Shown here piece after piece: positions 48,028-60,836 of a stretch of DNA of 64,000 nt. The stretch's first letter is position 1. Every line of letters begins with the position of its first letter. This stretch comes from Owenia fusiformis (Eukaryota > Annelida > Polychaeta > Sabellida > Oweniidae): assembly GCA_903813345.2 (NCBI GenBank), contig CAIIXF020000346.1:281001-345000 (forward strand). The letters are read 5' to 3'. The notes beneath the pieces were generated by a model. That model was not told the origin of the DNA and ran no database searches. It saw only the letters and a program-made list of their open reading frames with translations. A program made the position numbers and the translations under genes.

Positions 48028-48470
48028 TAGGGAGTCTTACGATTAAGCTAATTAATTATAAAAACATGTATACAATAATAAACAAACATAATTCTAGAAA
48101 TTTTGAACCGTGGTGACTTACTTGAGTTATTGATGTGAAAAACCAAATCCGTTTTACCTTGGTGCGCCCTTTATAAAACTCTAAAAGCCTTAAAAATACA
48201 ATTTGAGGGTGGGAAGAAAAGGGGTGGGAAATTAAAAACAAGTACTAGTAACAAATATACTTACACAAAGAACTGCAAATGAGAAAAAAAACTACAGCCA
48301 TATACTCAAACCTGTTGACTGTGTCATGCCTCGTGTAGTAGTGACAGAGTGAAAAGAGTGACGTCAGAAATAAGCAGTTCGTCAACCTTCGTGGATTTCC
48401 GTCAAGAACTCTTAGTGACTGTGGAAAATATACTAGCAAGGAATTAACAACAAACAAGAAAGACTCCCTA
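48028..48470. mobile_element. 443-bp element with TAGGGAGTCTT ends, right arm only
   Basis: TAGGGAGTCTT at the left and AAGACTCCCTA at the right are inverted; the left arm lacks the sequence. Extra unshared bases on both sides suggest nesting in a slightly larger insertion (about 47985-48510). Confidence 0.55.
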
Positions 48471-50100
48471 AATCCAATAAAACAAATTAATTTCATTAAT
48501 TTTTTATATATGACCATTGACCATATAGGAATCCAACTGACCGTTGTCCGCCATTTTGAATATCATGTGCTAGATCCCTATAAGGCTTACATGACCATAT
48601 AGGAATCCAACTGACCGTTGTCCGCCATTTTGAATATCATGTGTTAGATCCATATAAGGCTTGTATAACCATATGGGATGGCTAAGGGGAATCCCCGAAT
48701 ACGATAGAATATGATTGTATTATGGGAGCTACTCACTTCTTCTGTTTCTCAAGTATAAAAAACACAAATTGATTGGCATGCCATCTTTATTTGAAAATTA
48801 TATCTATAGTTAGCCCTTTTTCCTATGTAGAATAGTTGTAATATCAACTTTAACAGAAGCGATGATACAGAGCGGGTGTCGACTTTTGGCAATCAACCGA
48901 AGATACCTCAAGAAAAACCGGAGATTGCCGAAGCTTTTCTTTGCAAACGAAGTTGGCCGAGGGTACCACGAATGTGAAGAGGACGCCTCTAATTGGTCAA
49001 AAATAGAGGCTCGGCATTCTCCGTCAGATTGAATCGGCAATATTCGGTTGTATGGCTAACCTTCGGTTGTATGGCTTACCTTCGGCTGCATGGCCCAACC
49101 TCGATTGATTGGAAAAGATGCTGTCCCGATACAGAGCAGCATTTTGTAAAAAAAGAACCAGTGAGTGATAATATGCTAAGTTGCAATGATTCAAAAGAAG
49201 AAATGTTATGTTATATACTCCATTAATTCAATTTGGACAAAGGAGCATTTCATACAAGGACAAACAACATGAAATGAATTACCTAAAACTTTTAAACATC
49301 TGAATGCTAGAAATAAATTTAAGTCGGATTTGAAAAAGTATTATCTGGACAAGTATTACATTGATCTGTATAACATTAAGCTATATGAGCTCCCGGATAT
49401 GTGCTTATATATGTATATTTATTTCTCTTCTATAACTTTTCTCCTAACTTTCTATCTTTAAAAACAGTTTTATATCTTGTCATCTTGATTAATCCAATTA
49501 TGTAATATAATCATATGTAACTATATACACCTGTAAGGGTGACAGTTGCCTGTACACTGAACATTGATATAATTGATGAATAAACAACTATGCAAACTTA
49601 TTTAATGTAACTATGCAAACTGTATATGAGGGGCCTTATTTAGACTCAGATGGTAGCATAGAGCGTTCGGCATCATCCTGTTTGAAAACTGTGTCATTTA
49701 CTTTGTACATTTTGTTCATAACTCTTTTTAAGAAATATTTTGAAAAAGTCCCCTATCAATGGAGTTGTATAGCTTTTATCCATTTTTTAATCTTAGGTTA
49801 TAATATTTTATTCAATCAATTGTGCATAATATTTTCACGTGAGGCTTATCATCATAATCTTCTATTAATATCATCGAACTATGTTCGTATTTCAATGGTG
49901 TTTTATAAGTACAGTATAACCTTATACATTCATATTTCCGACGAAAAATTTACGTTATTATTTCTCAAAGTCCAAATTACTTCATCATCTCTATGACTTC
50001 TACTAGAGTTAATGCATTGCCTAACATATGCACCAGTTGAAATACTGAAAATTCAACATATGACTGTCTGAAATCTGCCGCGATAGCTTCTCTGGTCTTT

Positions 50101-50322
50101 CACTCTACTATACCTAACAACTAGAAATGCATAAGATACTTTGTTTGTCTAATTGTATTGTTTAGTATATTTTCTAAAGTGCCTTAGTAACATGTTACAT
50201 TCAACTGATAAACCATTTATAAGGAACAGACAAATAAAAACAAATAAAAACAAATAACATAATCATCATTAATAAGCCAAATGGGTTGCTCATGAACACC
50301 AGATGCAAGGTATAGTAGAGTG
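50101..50322. mobile_element. MITE with CACTCTACTATACC termini, right arm copy
   Basis: Counterpart of 2449-2664. Lies just after the gene C stop codon on the minus strand. Confidence 0.7.
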
Positions 50323-50338
50323 TCTTTACTTCAACCGT

Positions 50339-50559
50339 TCAATGATTTTTATGCTCACACATGAAACCAGTTTTTTCAGAGCATACAAAATCTGCCCAGT
50401 TTTAGTCATAGTTTAATTTAGTGATCATTATGACGCATTTCTCATTACCCCCACCAGGGTCGTATCGTCCCCAAGAGAAGTATGTTGCTGTATCCGTTGA
50501 CCCACTCCAATGATAGAGGCCAGTGCCAACGTCTCGCTTAAGGCCAATGTGCATCCAAC
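50339..50559 (-). pseudogene. Gene C, lectin exon 3 with premature stop
   Basis: 221 bp, same acceptor (TTTAAG) and terminal stop as gene D exon 3. In the YDYNWAD core the first Tyr after Asp is TAA (50402-50404). The product would therefore lose WAD, the third CTLD cysteine and the last one, and could not fold as a lectin domain. The ligand loop reads GRYDPGGG instead of GHSDPHEG in gene D. The rest of the exon stays in frame, so the stop is recent, or is a haplotype variant, or a sequencing error. Confidence 0.8.
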
Positions 50560-50587
50560 CTTAAACAAATATCAGCAGTTTGATTAT

Positions 50588-52110
50588 AGGCAGGGTATAT
50601 TACAGGGTTTATATGGAAATGTGTGTATCTCCCGAGGGACCGAGGGAGATACACATATTTCCCGCGGGATAAACACTGTATCCAAAACCGACCGTACACA
50701 ACAGATGTATTTCATACCTACTGAGGCTCTAAGTACATCATACCTTATAAAGATCAAAAATTCCAAAACATACTTAAGGTACTAGGCGTTTTCTTGGCCT
50801 TTAAGTTTGCGAGATTTTCAAAAAATTTGAAAAAAAGAAATCTTAAAAAATTGAAAGAAAATGTGAAAAATAATTTTGAAAAAAAAAATTAACCAAAATG
50901 TTTAAAAACAATTTTAAAAAAAATGTTGAAAAAAAATTTGGTAAAAAAAATTTGGAAAAAGATTGTTGAAAAAAAAATTGGAAAAAAAAATTCCCCAAAA
51001 ACTTACAGGAGCGGGACCGGGATGGATACAGCGTGTATTCATCCCGGTCCCTAGATAAACTATATATTCCCGCTCGTTATGTACCTAGAACCGCAGTAGA
51101 TATGAAATACATAAGGGTTATGTACTGGGAGGTTTTGGATACAGGTTTTATCCCAAGGGAAATATGTGTATATCCCGAGGGACCGCAGGGACCGAGGGAT
51201 ATATAGGGGTTATGCACTGGGAGGTTTTGGATACAGGGAATATCCCGAGGGATATACAATATATCTTCCCGAGGGACCGAAGGGACCGAGGGAAGATGTA
51301 TTGTATATCCCAAGGGATATTCCCTGTATCCAAACCGACCGTGCATAACTGGTGTATCTCATACTTGAGTGGGTTTAGGGTAGATATAACCTTTTCCACC
51401 TTTTTTAAATGACAAGATATTTATATTTGACATTTTCGTAATATTCTTTTTGTTCAATACAATGCAATTGTAACATTTAAACTTTAAAAAATCAAATTAA
51501 AAAATTAAAACTTTTGATATTTAAACTTTTTTAAACTTTTGAAAAATTCCCGGGAGCGGGATGGATATATTATATCTGCCCGCATTTGGCCTGGAGCAGG
51601 ACATTTACAATATATCCTGCCCGCTCCTCAGATACGATATATATTCCCGGGTGATATCTACCCCAAACCCACTCAAGTATGAGATACACACATATTTCCC
51701 TTGGGATAAAACCTGTATCCAAAACCGACCGTACATAACAGATGTATTTCATACCTACTGATGTTCTAGGTACGTCATATACCTTATAAAGTTCCAAAAT
51801 TCAAAAATATACTTAAGATACGCATTTTCTTGGTGTTATAAAGTGTTTTTTTAAGTTTCTGAGATTCTCAAACTCATATAACTCATATTTTGAAAAATAA
51901 AATTTGAAAAAAATTGAAAAAAATCTGAAATTTTTTTTTCCATTTTTTTGAAAAAATGTGAAACAATTTTTTTGAACAAGATGTGAAACAGCGTGTATCC
52001 ATCCCGCCCCGGGCCTTGGCTAGATACAGTATATATTCCCGCTCGTTATGTACCTAGAACCTCAGTAGGTATGAAATACAAACATATATTCCCAACAATA
52101 TATGAATGGT
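50588..52110. repeat. Palindromic repeat block, right arm only
   Basis: Repeated and inverted pieces of TATCCCGAGGGACCG, GTTTTGGATACAGG and ACCTACTGATGTTCTAGG, with A-rich stretches between (50810-51000, 51410-51550, 51880-51990). The left arm has a different insertion in this interval (1333-2177). It lies in intron 2 of gene C. Confidence 0.65.
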
Positions 52111-52591
52111 CCAATGCATGACAGGATTCGATATCAGGGTCTTCACCTACAGATTATATGTATACTTCTCTTTTAAACGTAATATAAATTCGCACCAATA
52201 TGAATCATGAAAACATGGATAAATATATCTAATTGAGTGAAAAAGGGGTTATTCTAGTACCGTTTTAGTAACGATATCTTCATCAAACATCTCCAGGACT
52301 GGGAATTTTTTGAAAAGTTTAATGATATATTTATCCATGTTTTCGTATTATAAAAATGTAATTTATTACGAATTCTTTATTTTACTTCATCAATTAAAAA
52401 AGTCTATCGACATTTTAATTTTGGAGTACTATTTCATCACTCATGATCATGTGCAATAAATTAGTACTTATAGTATGAGCGCTCATTGAGTAATGAAAAA
52501 TCAATGAAATTACTGCTACTTCATCCCTCATAATATGAGTACTCATTTAGTATTAAAACATGCAATAAATCAGTACTCATGGCATAAGTGC

Positions 52592-52777
52592 CAGGCCCGT
52601 AGCCAGGGGGGTTGATGTGTTTGAGCGAGCCCCCCCCCTGGCCAAAAATTATTTCAAAATCATGCAGTTTTTCACAAAATTGATTTTGGCCATTTTGGGA
52701 CCAAAATTGTCACAAGTGAACCCCCTGGAATTTTTCAAAAATGTGAACCCCCTTGGCAAATCCTGGCTACGGACCTG
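52592..52777. mobile_element. Foldback with CCGTAGCC ends, right arm copy
   Basis: Counterpart of 505-692. Confidence 0.7.
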
Positions 52778-53167
52778 AGCACTATTTTAGTACTCGGTAT
52801 ATCTCCCTGTGCATTTCATGTGACTACATAAACTTGTTTACTGACTATAGACAATTAACTAAAGAGTGCTTTGATTTCAATCTCTTCGCTGTAAGATAGT
52901 GTTTGTGGCCGTATTGTTTATATTTGAACAAGGTCGAAAGTTTTTACCGATTCATTCATTCGGTCGTCAATAATGTCTGTTAATAACGAGCGCTTTTAGA
53001 CTTAAACAACTGTTGATCAGAACCTTACTTATGGAGTGAATCTTGAGCGAAAGCTTTGTCTAAACTAGTCATCTCCATATCAAAGCTAATTTAAATTTGT
53101 GCATATCGAATGCTGACATTTCGTAGTGAGTAAAAAATAGTAAAACAAGTTTTGTTGTGTACCATAC

Positions 53168-53350
53168 CCATGCCATGTCTGCGGAGGTAGCCCCTTAGAG
53201 CATTTTGTTCATCTGCAGTTTCAATAGCTGTCAAGTATGCGCCATGTTCCTGACATTTCAGCTCAGCATCCGTCCAGCTCAAAGGTCCCGGGTAGAAACA
53301 ATACGTGGAGCCATTGTAGGTGTAGGGTGAATATAAGCCCACGCCGCATG
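53168..53350 (-). CDS. Gene C, exon 2: N-terminal half of C-type lectin domain
   Basis: 183 bp, acceptor TTGATTCTAG, donor G|GTATGG. It encodes CGVGLYSPYTYNGSTYCFYP, SWTDAELKC and TAIETADEQNALRGYLRRHG, intact. It follows directly on an acceptor array, exactly as in gene A. Joins 58773 upstream and 50559 downstream in matching phases. Confidence 0.85.
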
Positions 53351-53809
53351 CTAGAATCAAAAACACGCATTGTAGAAATAATAGATGGCGCTATTGTAGC
53401 TACAGGGTTCATATAAGCCCACGCCACATGCTAGAATCAAAAACACACATTGTAGGAACAATAGATGGCGCCATTGTAGCTACAGGGTTCATATAAGCCC
53501 ACGCCACATGCTAGAATCAATAACACACATTGTAGAAACAATAGGTGGAGCCATTGTAGCTACAGGGTTCATATAACCCCACGCCGCATGCTAGAATCAA
53601 TAACACACATTGTAGAAACAATAGATGGCGCCATTGTAGCTACAGGGTTCATATAAGCCCACGCCACATGCTAGAATCAATAACACACATTGTAGAAACA
53701 ATAGGTGGAGCCATTGTAGCTACAGGGTTCATATAACCCCACGCCGCATGCTAGAATCAAAAACACATTGTAGAAACAATAGGTGGAGTCATTGTAGCTA
53801 CAGGGTTCA
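53351..53809 (-). repeat. 80-bp splice-acceptor array of gene C, exon-proximal part
   Basis: Nearly six units, read on the minus strand as GTTATTGATTCTAG then CATGTGGCGTGGGC and the exon-2 start. The array is interrupted by a LINE and continues at 55119. Confidence 0.93.
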
Positions 53810-55118
53810 TTTTATTTATTTATTTTATTAAAGTGTCACTTGTATCATATCATACAACCAGCCCTGTCTGGGCTTATGAGACACATTTGAACATTTTAAA
53901 ATAACTAGTTATTGTTTAAAAATAAAGTCTTTCCTGATCTGCATTATGTCAATTAAATACTGACCAAACATCTTAGTGTATCTTTTACTTTTAAAAATGT
54001 CACTTAAAGTCAGACTCTCTATTTCCAATTTTTCAAAGAACTCATTTCTTTTTTTCCTATATGCACTACAATCAAAAATAAAATGCTTTAATTTCATCTT
54101 CGATTTCACCCGACTTACAAATGTTACAAAAACGCTCATTTACATTGGTATTTACAAATCTGCCAGTTTCAATATGCAGAGGTAGAATTCCATACCGAAA
54201 TTGTGAAATCAGTGATCTAGTGCCTCTTGGCAAGTCACATAAAATGAATTGATCTGGTTTAAAGTCTGTTTTAAAAGTAACATATGTACGTAATTTACGT
54301 TGTTCAAGAATTTCCTGATGCCATTTTTCTTTTTGTTTCTTCATTAGTCTGGTTCGTGCCACACGTAAGTCAATATATGTTTGATCACGGTAGTGCTCTT
54401 CAAAATTTAAATCAATGCACAGTTTTTTAAAGTCGCTGCACCAACTTGCTTTCCCATTTTGATAATCTTCCATGAACACTCTTTTAGTGATACGATTATT
54501 ATTCATGAATGTAATTCTGTTCCAAAGACGTATAATATCTAATTTTCTAGTGTCTAATGGTGTCATCCATGTCAAATCACCGTACATTGCTGGGATAGAT
54601 GCAAATCTATGCACACCTAGAAATGCCCTCATTGCCCTGTGTTGGATATTGTCAGTACATTGATAAGTTTTGTTTCCCCAAACGCCGGACCCATAATTCA
54701 AAATTGGGAGTATACATGTGTTATAAAGTCTTGTGTATGCTGTATAGAAAAGTCCATTGTGTTTCCTAAATTTTGTGATGAGGCCCCCCAAAGCTCGGCC
54801 TGCTGCTGCGCTTAGATTTTCGGCAGTTGTAGTGAAGTTAAGTGTTTCATCTAATATACATCCAAGATACTTATATTGCGTGGCGGTTTCTAAATGCTTT
54901 GTTCCAAATGTAAATTTGAAATCTGATCTGGGAGTACTATTTTTACGATAATGCACTATATTGGATTTATCAATATTAACATTAACTCTCCATTTATGGC
55001 ACCACTTATAAGCTAGATTTAACAATTCCTGCAAGTTCTTCTCATTTTCAGACAATATAGCAATATCATCGGCAAATAACAAACATTAAATTATATCATC
55101 ACCAAACTTAATACCCAA
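53810..55118 (-). mobile_element. 5'-truncated LINE inserted in the acceptor array
   Basis: The minus-strand product starts within reverse transcriptase at LFADDIAILSENE (the catalytic FADD) and continues 336 codons through the thumb and a C-terminal region. After one frameshift (near 54080-54135) come a zinc-knuckle-like C-N-I-C...HFIFDC motif and a stop at 53909. The 3' end is a short AATAAA-type tail (53810-53830). The flanks share 37 bp (AAACAATA-GTGGAG through GGGTTCAT) with two mismatches: either a long target duplication or simply neighbouring array units. Family: CR1/jockey-like LINE, different from the one at 25844. Confidence 0.85.
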
Positions 55119-56620
55119 ACAATACGTGGAGCCATTGTAGCTACAGGGTTCATATTAGCCCACGCCACATGCTAGAATCAATAACACACATTGTAGGAAC
55201 AATAGATGGCGCCATTGTAGCTACAGGGTTCATATAAGCCCACGCCACATGCTAGAATCAATAACACACATTGTAGGAAAAATAGATGGCGCCATTGTAG
55301 CTACAGGGTTCATATAAGCCCACGCCACATGCTAGAATCAATAACACACATTGTAGGAACAATAGATGGCGCCATTGTAGCTACAGGGTTCATATAAGCC
55401 CACGCCACATGCTAGAATCAATAACACACATTGTAGGAACAATAGATGGCGCCATTGTAGCTACAGGGCTCATATAAGCCCACGCCACATGCTAGAATCA
55501 ATAACACACATTGTAGGTACTATAGATGGCGCCATTGCAGCTACAGGGTTCATATAAGCCCACGCCACATGCTAGAATCAATAACACACATTGTAGGAAC
55601 AATAGATGGCGCCATTGTAGCTACAGGGTTCATATAAGCCCACGCCACATGCTAGAATCAATAACACACATTGTAGGAACAATAGATGGCGCCATTGTAG
55701 CTACAGGGTTCATATAAGCCCACGCCACATGCTAGAATCAATAACACACATTGTAGGAACAATAGATGGCGCCATTGTAGCTACAGGGTTCATATAAGCC
55801 CACGCCACATGCTAGAATCAATAACACACATTGTAGGAACAATAGATGGCGCCATTGTAGCTACAGGGTTCATATAAGCCCACGCCACATGTTAGAATCA
55901 ATAACACACATTGTAGAAACAATAGATGGCGCCATTGTAGCTACAGGGTTCATATAAGCCCACCCCGCAAGCTAGAATCAAAAACACGCATTGTAGAAAC
56001 AATAGGTCGAGCCATTGTAGCTACAGGGTTCATATAAGCCCACGCAACATGCAAGAATCAATAACACACATTGTAGGAACAATAGATGGCGCCATTGTAG
56101 CTACAGGGTTCATATAAGCCCACGCCACATGCTAGAATCAAAAACACGCATTGTAGAAACAATAGATGGCGCCATTGTAGCTACAGGGTTCATATAAGCC
56201 CACGCCACATGCTAGAATCAATAACACACATTGTAGGAACAATAGATGGCGCCATTGTAGCTACAGGGTTCATATAAGCCCACGCCACATGCTAGAATCA
56301 ATAACACACATTGTAGTAACAATAAATGGCGCCATTGTAGCTACAGGGTGCATATAAGCCCACGCCACATGCTAGAATCAATAACACACATTGTAGGAAC
56401 AATAGATGGCGCCATTGTAGCTACAGGGTTCATATAAGCCCACGCCACATGCTAGAATCAATAACACACATTGTAGAAACAATAGGTGGAGCCATTGTAG
56501 CTACAGGGTTCATATAACCCCACGCCGCATGCTAGAATCAATAACACACATTGTAGGAACAATAGATGGCGCCTTTGTAGCTACAGGGTTCATATAAGCC
56601 CACGCCGCATGCTAGAATCA
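55119..56620 (-). repeat. 80-bp splice-acceptor array of gene C, exon-1 side
   Basis: About 19 highly uniform units (minus strand: TGATTCTAG, CATGTGGCGTGGGCTTATAT, GCTACAATGGCGCCATCTAT). They are more uniform than the gene A array and of a different subfamily (GAACCCTGTAGC in place of CACCCTACAGC), so the two arrays expanded independently or were homogenised separately. Confidence 0.95.
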
Positions 56621-58410
56621 AAGTCACCCATTGGTACCAAAACACGCTTCTCACAGTGCGATTATCGAGTCTTAAGTCGCGAACCACCAATTCCTCTTTC
56701 CCGAACATATTTCTCCTCTCACGAACGGAGATCCAACATTGCGAACCATAAAGCTGTGTGGTTCGTGATGTGGGAATTCGGTGCCATAGTGGAGAAATAT
56801 GTTTGGGAGAAGGGAACTTGTAGATAGCGACTAAAGAATCGATATTCGCGTTGTTAGAACCGTGGTTCGGCCGGAAGGAAGGGGGGGATTGATCATGAGG
56901 AAGACAGTTTCAATAAACTTTTAAATTTTCAAACTCTCAATTTTGTTTTTCATCCTGGAACCTTTTTGTAACCCTTTAAAACGAGTGAAACATTTTTAGA
57001 ATCTTTTGAGTGCTATTTAATTGGTAAACGATATAATAAGACTCGTAAGCAGGCGTGTTTCTCGAAGCATTCAAAAATGTATGTTGTAAAAGTACAATTA
57101 CTCTTAGTACGTTATGTATGGGATTCATGAAATTCAGCTATTCTTTTGGTAATTTACTGTTGAAAACTTGCTGAGGAGAACTTAAATAGGAAATCTGATT
57201 ATGTAAAACACAAGATAACTGTTAACAAACGTAAAGCACTTATTGAACTTACTTACACTTCTTTCACAAGTATTATTTGTTGATAAACTTGCGTCATACT
57301 GAAATAATCAACTAGATACACTCAATTGTCTAGATTTGATACAAGTCCATTGAATGTGGGGAGAATTGGATATTGAGTTGATAGACAATAGGGAGTTTAA
57401 GCTTGCAATGTTTTTCACAACCTAAACGCGAACGGAAAATATTTAAGCGATGTATTTGTATGGGCGATTGGTCATACGTAAAGGTTGGCGTTTCGATTTT
57501 TTATGCAAGCTTAAACTCTCTATTCGCTGGTCAACTTTGCTGAATTTTTTGTAAATATTGCACGTCTTAGCACTTCATATATTACCATTCAAATGTTATA
57601 GAATCATATTTCATTTCTACGTCTTAACAGGACCGTCAGATGGGGGGGGGGGTGCGCTTAGTGCGACCACATCCCCCTCTGACACCCCTCCCCCGAAAAA
57701 GAATTTACATTGATTTAATGTCACCCCTCAATACTCAATGCTACTTAGATTCCATTCTGAAATCAAATTGATGCACGCAATCAAACCCGAAATCTTATTA
57801 AAAATGACATGCTTATATTGAAATTCTGATCATTTCTTCTGCAAAGCATGTCGTCGATCATTAAAAACAAAAATACTTTTATAATAAACATTAACGTGTA
57901 TTGAGGTTTGGCGCTAAATTGACAAAGCATATACATATACTAGAATATACAAATTAATGAAATTGAAATAGGGAATGCAATAAAAATTAAATAGCATTGA
58001 AATACTCGTGTATGCTATTTATTGTAAAATGTAGGGACCAGAATACATCCATTGATAGGAATAATTAGAAAGCACCGAGTGAACGGAATGACGCACAGCA
58101 ACAGAAGGCAAAATAGTGAAAGTATTCGGAAAGTGTACTTTGGATTGTGTAACTCATAATAGAAACTACTTATTGAGAAGATATCTTATTTTGACCCATT
58201 ACAATTATTATACCCTATAAAATTCGATAACTAAAATTACATTTTTTTTATAAAAGTGATTCAACTTGGGATTTCGAAAAATATTTTCAGCAGATGTCCG
58301 ATAACCACAAGTTAACCAGTATATAAATTTGAACATAGCGTCTCTATCTGTTTTTGAATTAACAAATTATTAGGAAACATATTTTTACTTTATGATCAAG
58401 TGATCATCGT
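56621..58410. other. Intron 1 of gene C, remainder
   Basis: No gene seen. CG-containing stretch 56640-56880, then AT-rich DNA with a G run at about 57643. Confidence 0.4.
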
Positions 58411-58556
58411 TTATGTCTGGGTCACATTTGCTCCGATTTCCGCTACGGCGCCCGTCCGATTGAGTATTTTGATCAGAATTGAATACAATATTGAACAAAA
58501 CATCCAATCGGCCGGGCGCCGGCCGATGAATCGGAGCAAATGTGACCCAGGCATTA
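58411..58556. mobile_element. GC-rich hairpin MITE, copy 4 (intron 1 of gene C)
   Basis: CTGGGTCACATTTGCTCCGA and its complement at the ends, CGGCCGGGCGCCGGCCGATG in the second arm. It ends TTA/TAA, about 217 bp inside intron 1, close to the position of copy 2 in gene A. Confidence 0.8.
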
Positions 58557-58772
58557 GTAACTAAGTTGACTCTGGTGGATTTGAGTATTGAAACAAACCT
58601 TTGTTAATTGCGTATAAATGCGGGTAAAATATTATAGAAACGATAGTTTGGAGTGTAAGCATCTGCGCTGTCTCCAATAAATTTGAATTAGATGTACTAA
58701 ACTTCCAAAAAAGTTTGTCATTATTAATGAAATCTATCCTCCAATGTAAAGTAGTATTTATGATCAACTCAC

Positions 58773-59100
58773 GTTCCCTGACGTAATAATGGTCAGTATC
58801 ATCCACGTGGGCTTTTTCACCTATTACCCATTCAAGCAAATCACATTTGAACGTCGTTTCGGTCATTTGCTTTACGTTTGTATGTCCGCATCGCTTTGTA
58901 TTTAGACAAGCAATCACACATTCTGAGTGCGAACGTATTTCGAGAGTTCCCAGATGACCTAAATTGTTATCGGATATAAAGACGGTCTTCTTTTCTCTAA
59001 TGAAGGTCTTCCCATTGAAGGTCGTACACTCCGTTAAGACAAAAGGTATAAATGCAAATATTATCTTGCATGTTTTTATCAAGTCATCTAGTCTCGCCAT
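58773..59100 (-). CDS. Gene C, exon 1: signal peptide and PAN/apple-like domain
   Basis: 328 bp on the minus strand, MARLDDLIKTCKIIFAFIPF (signal peptide), then the PAN-like region with SECVIACL, RCGHTN and KCDLLEW, ending at C|GTGAGT. Reading past 58773 gives only intron. It is intact; the gene is broken in exon 3. Upstream 30 bp match gene B. Gene C is the inverted partner of gene D, whose exon 1 lies outside the window. Confidence 0.85.
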
Positions 59101-60836
59101 GATACGCTATTGAAGATTTGTTCATCATCAGATCGAACGTTTGGTTTATATGAGAGGGAGGCTCAGAAAATAAACCCCCATGATGACATGCCATTCGTGC
59201 CACTCATAAATAATTTATCAGCATTATGCCAAACACAGCGAAATAACCAATGATTCAATAGATCTTTAGTGTCATCTCAATGATTCCATACTTTTGAAAT
59301 TAAACAAACCAAAGAATACGTTTTCAGCAATTTCAGTATGTCAACAATTTTTCCAAAATGTTGAACCTATTTACTCAAAAGAAGATGTTTTTTTCTAATT
59401 TTTATTGCATGAAAAAATTATTCAACAAGGGGTCTGAAACCTCTTCAGAAGTAGAATGGTTTAAAAGTCAAGTTGAATGGTTTAAAAATCAATTTTCGAT
59501 GACCAAAATTATGCTAAAAAAATTTATGAATGGCATGTGTTTTCCCTATGGGAAAATATCATGGGGTATGTGGCTTTTAACTTTAACTCAATTCAAACCC
59601 CACCCCCTTTCAGGAATTGTTAATAAAGTGAAGAAGAAATTTTGGATATGTTTAAATTGAGAAAAACAAGATCCTTTTTAGAAAATAAGCCTAACGTCTT
59701 AAAAAAGTGTCGAAGTAGGGTCCTAGTGCATACTTCTTCTTCAGAGAGTTGGGTTGATATTTTTATTTTCGTGGGGACTTCACTTGAAAGAAAATATATT
59801 GTTTTAATAAAATCCATTGTATTTATGGCCAGAAGTACTCATGGTGAAATATATGATCGTCTAAAATCACTTGCCATACCTAACATGGCAGGGATATCCA
59901 TTTACATGTACAGGGTGTCCAATAAATATATTCTCCCCTCCTTAGCTTTAACAGACACATAATACTGCATAACTTGTTTCTCTACATGATATCTGACTTG
60001 TTATTTAGCACATCAAAACTAGGCTTCACGGAGCAACTCCATGAGATTTTCAGATGACTAGCTCAACTAGATGCACGTTTATGCACAAAATTTGTGTAGA
60101 AGATATTATTTTTGCCAAAAAGATCCAACTACCAATAGGTGGATATCCTTCAAATATCAGGTTGTCAAGGTTACCAACGCCTTATAGTTACCATGGTTAC
60201 CGTAAAAACGGTTTTTCAAGTAAAGATGAAAGCAAAAACATCAAAGCCTTCGAAAAACGATCTCTGGAGATGCCTGGATTATTTGAGATTTTGGCATGCT
60301 TCACTGACCTAAAAATGGATGGGATATGAGAGTGACATAGCTTAGGGGTTATGTCCAATGTACAATACAATACAATACGATACAATACAATAAAACACAT
60401 TACAATACAAATACAATGGGAAGCTAACAATATTTTGGAGTAAATGTTTCAAGATGTTTGCAATTGTATAATTTATTCATCAAAATATTTGCACTTGATT
60501 TCTTTTTAAATTCAACAGTAACGTACTGATACAATGAATTGTAATACATTTCTTAAAACCGATGAACATTAAAATAAGAATTCAAATTCGGTTGGATTTG
60601 ATCAGTAATTGTAAGTTATTTATGAAACATGTAATTTCTGAAATGTCATGGCATTTTCACTGTTTATCTGTACGGAAATATATGCGATATAAATTGAGAG
60701 GTGTCTGCTATAGGCGACTAACAGTATATAATCATAATGTACATGTCACATTTACATTGTGTAGGGGGTTCGATGGGTTCAAAACCTCTGCTGTACATAA
60801 CAATATGATGTTCTTCTGAACTTAGCCTAATATAAA
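59101..60836. other. Intergenic, no gene recognised
   Basis: AT-rich; ORFs at 59358-59660, 59642-59962 and 60054-60329 have no domain. ACAGGGTGTCCAATAAATAT at about 59909 is a lone transposon-like end. A TACAA microsatellite lies at 60356-60415. Confidence 0.4.

Larger units (their letters stand above)
42513..53350. repeat. Right arm of the large inverted duplication
   Basis: Reverse complement of 1-5619 with insertions private to this arm: 43363-47546 (4.2 kb), 48028-48470 plus flanks, and 50588-52110. Homology reaches the gap edge (TACTGTAAATG matches the left side at about 7115). Because it starts exactly at the gap, either a true inverted duplication or a misplaced alternative haplotype explains it. 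Confidence 0.9.

Noticed and set aside
59642-60329. ORFs of 91-106 codons between gene C and the sulfotransferase
   Set aside because: No domain, no splice support; 59642-59962 runs into a transposon-like end at about 59909.
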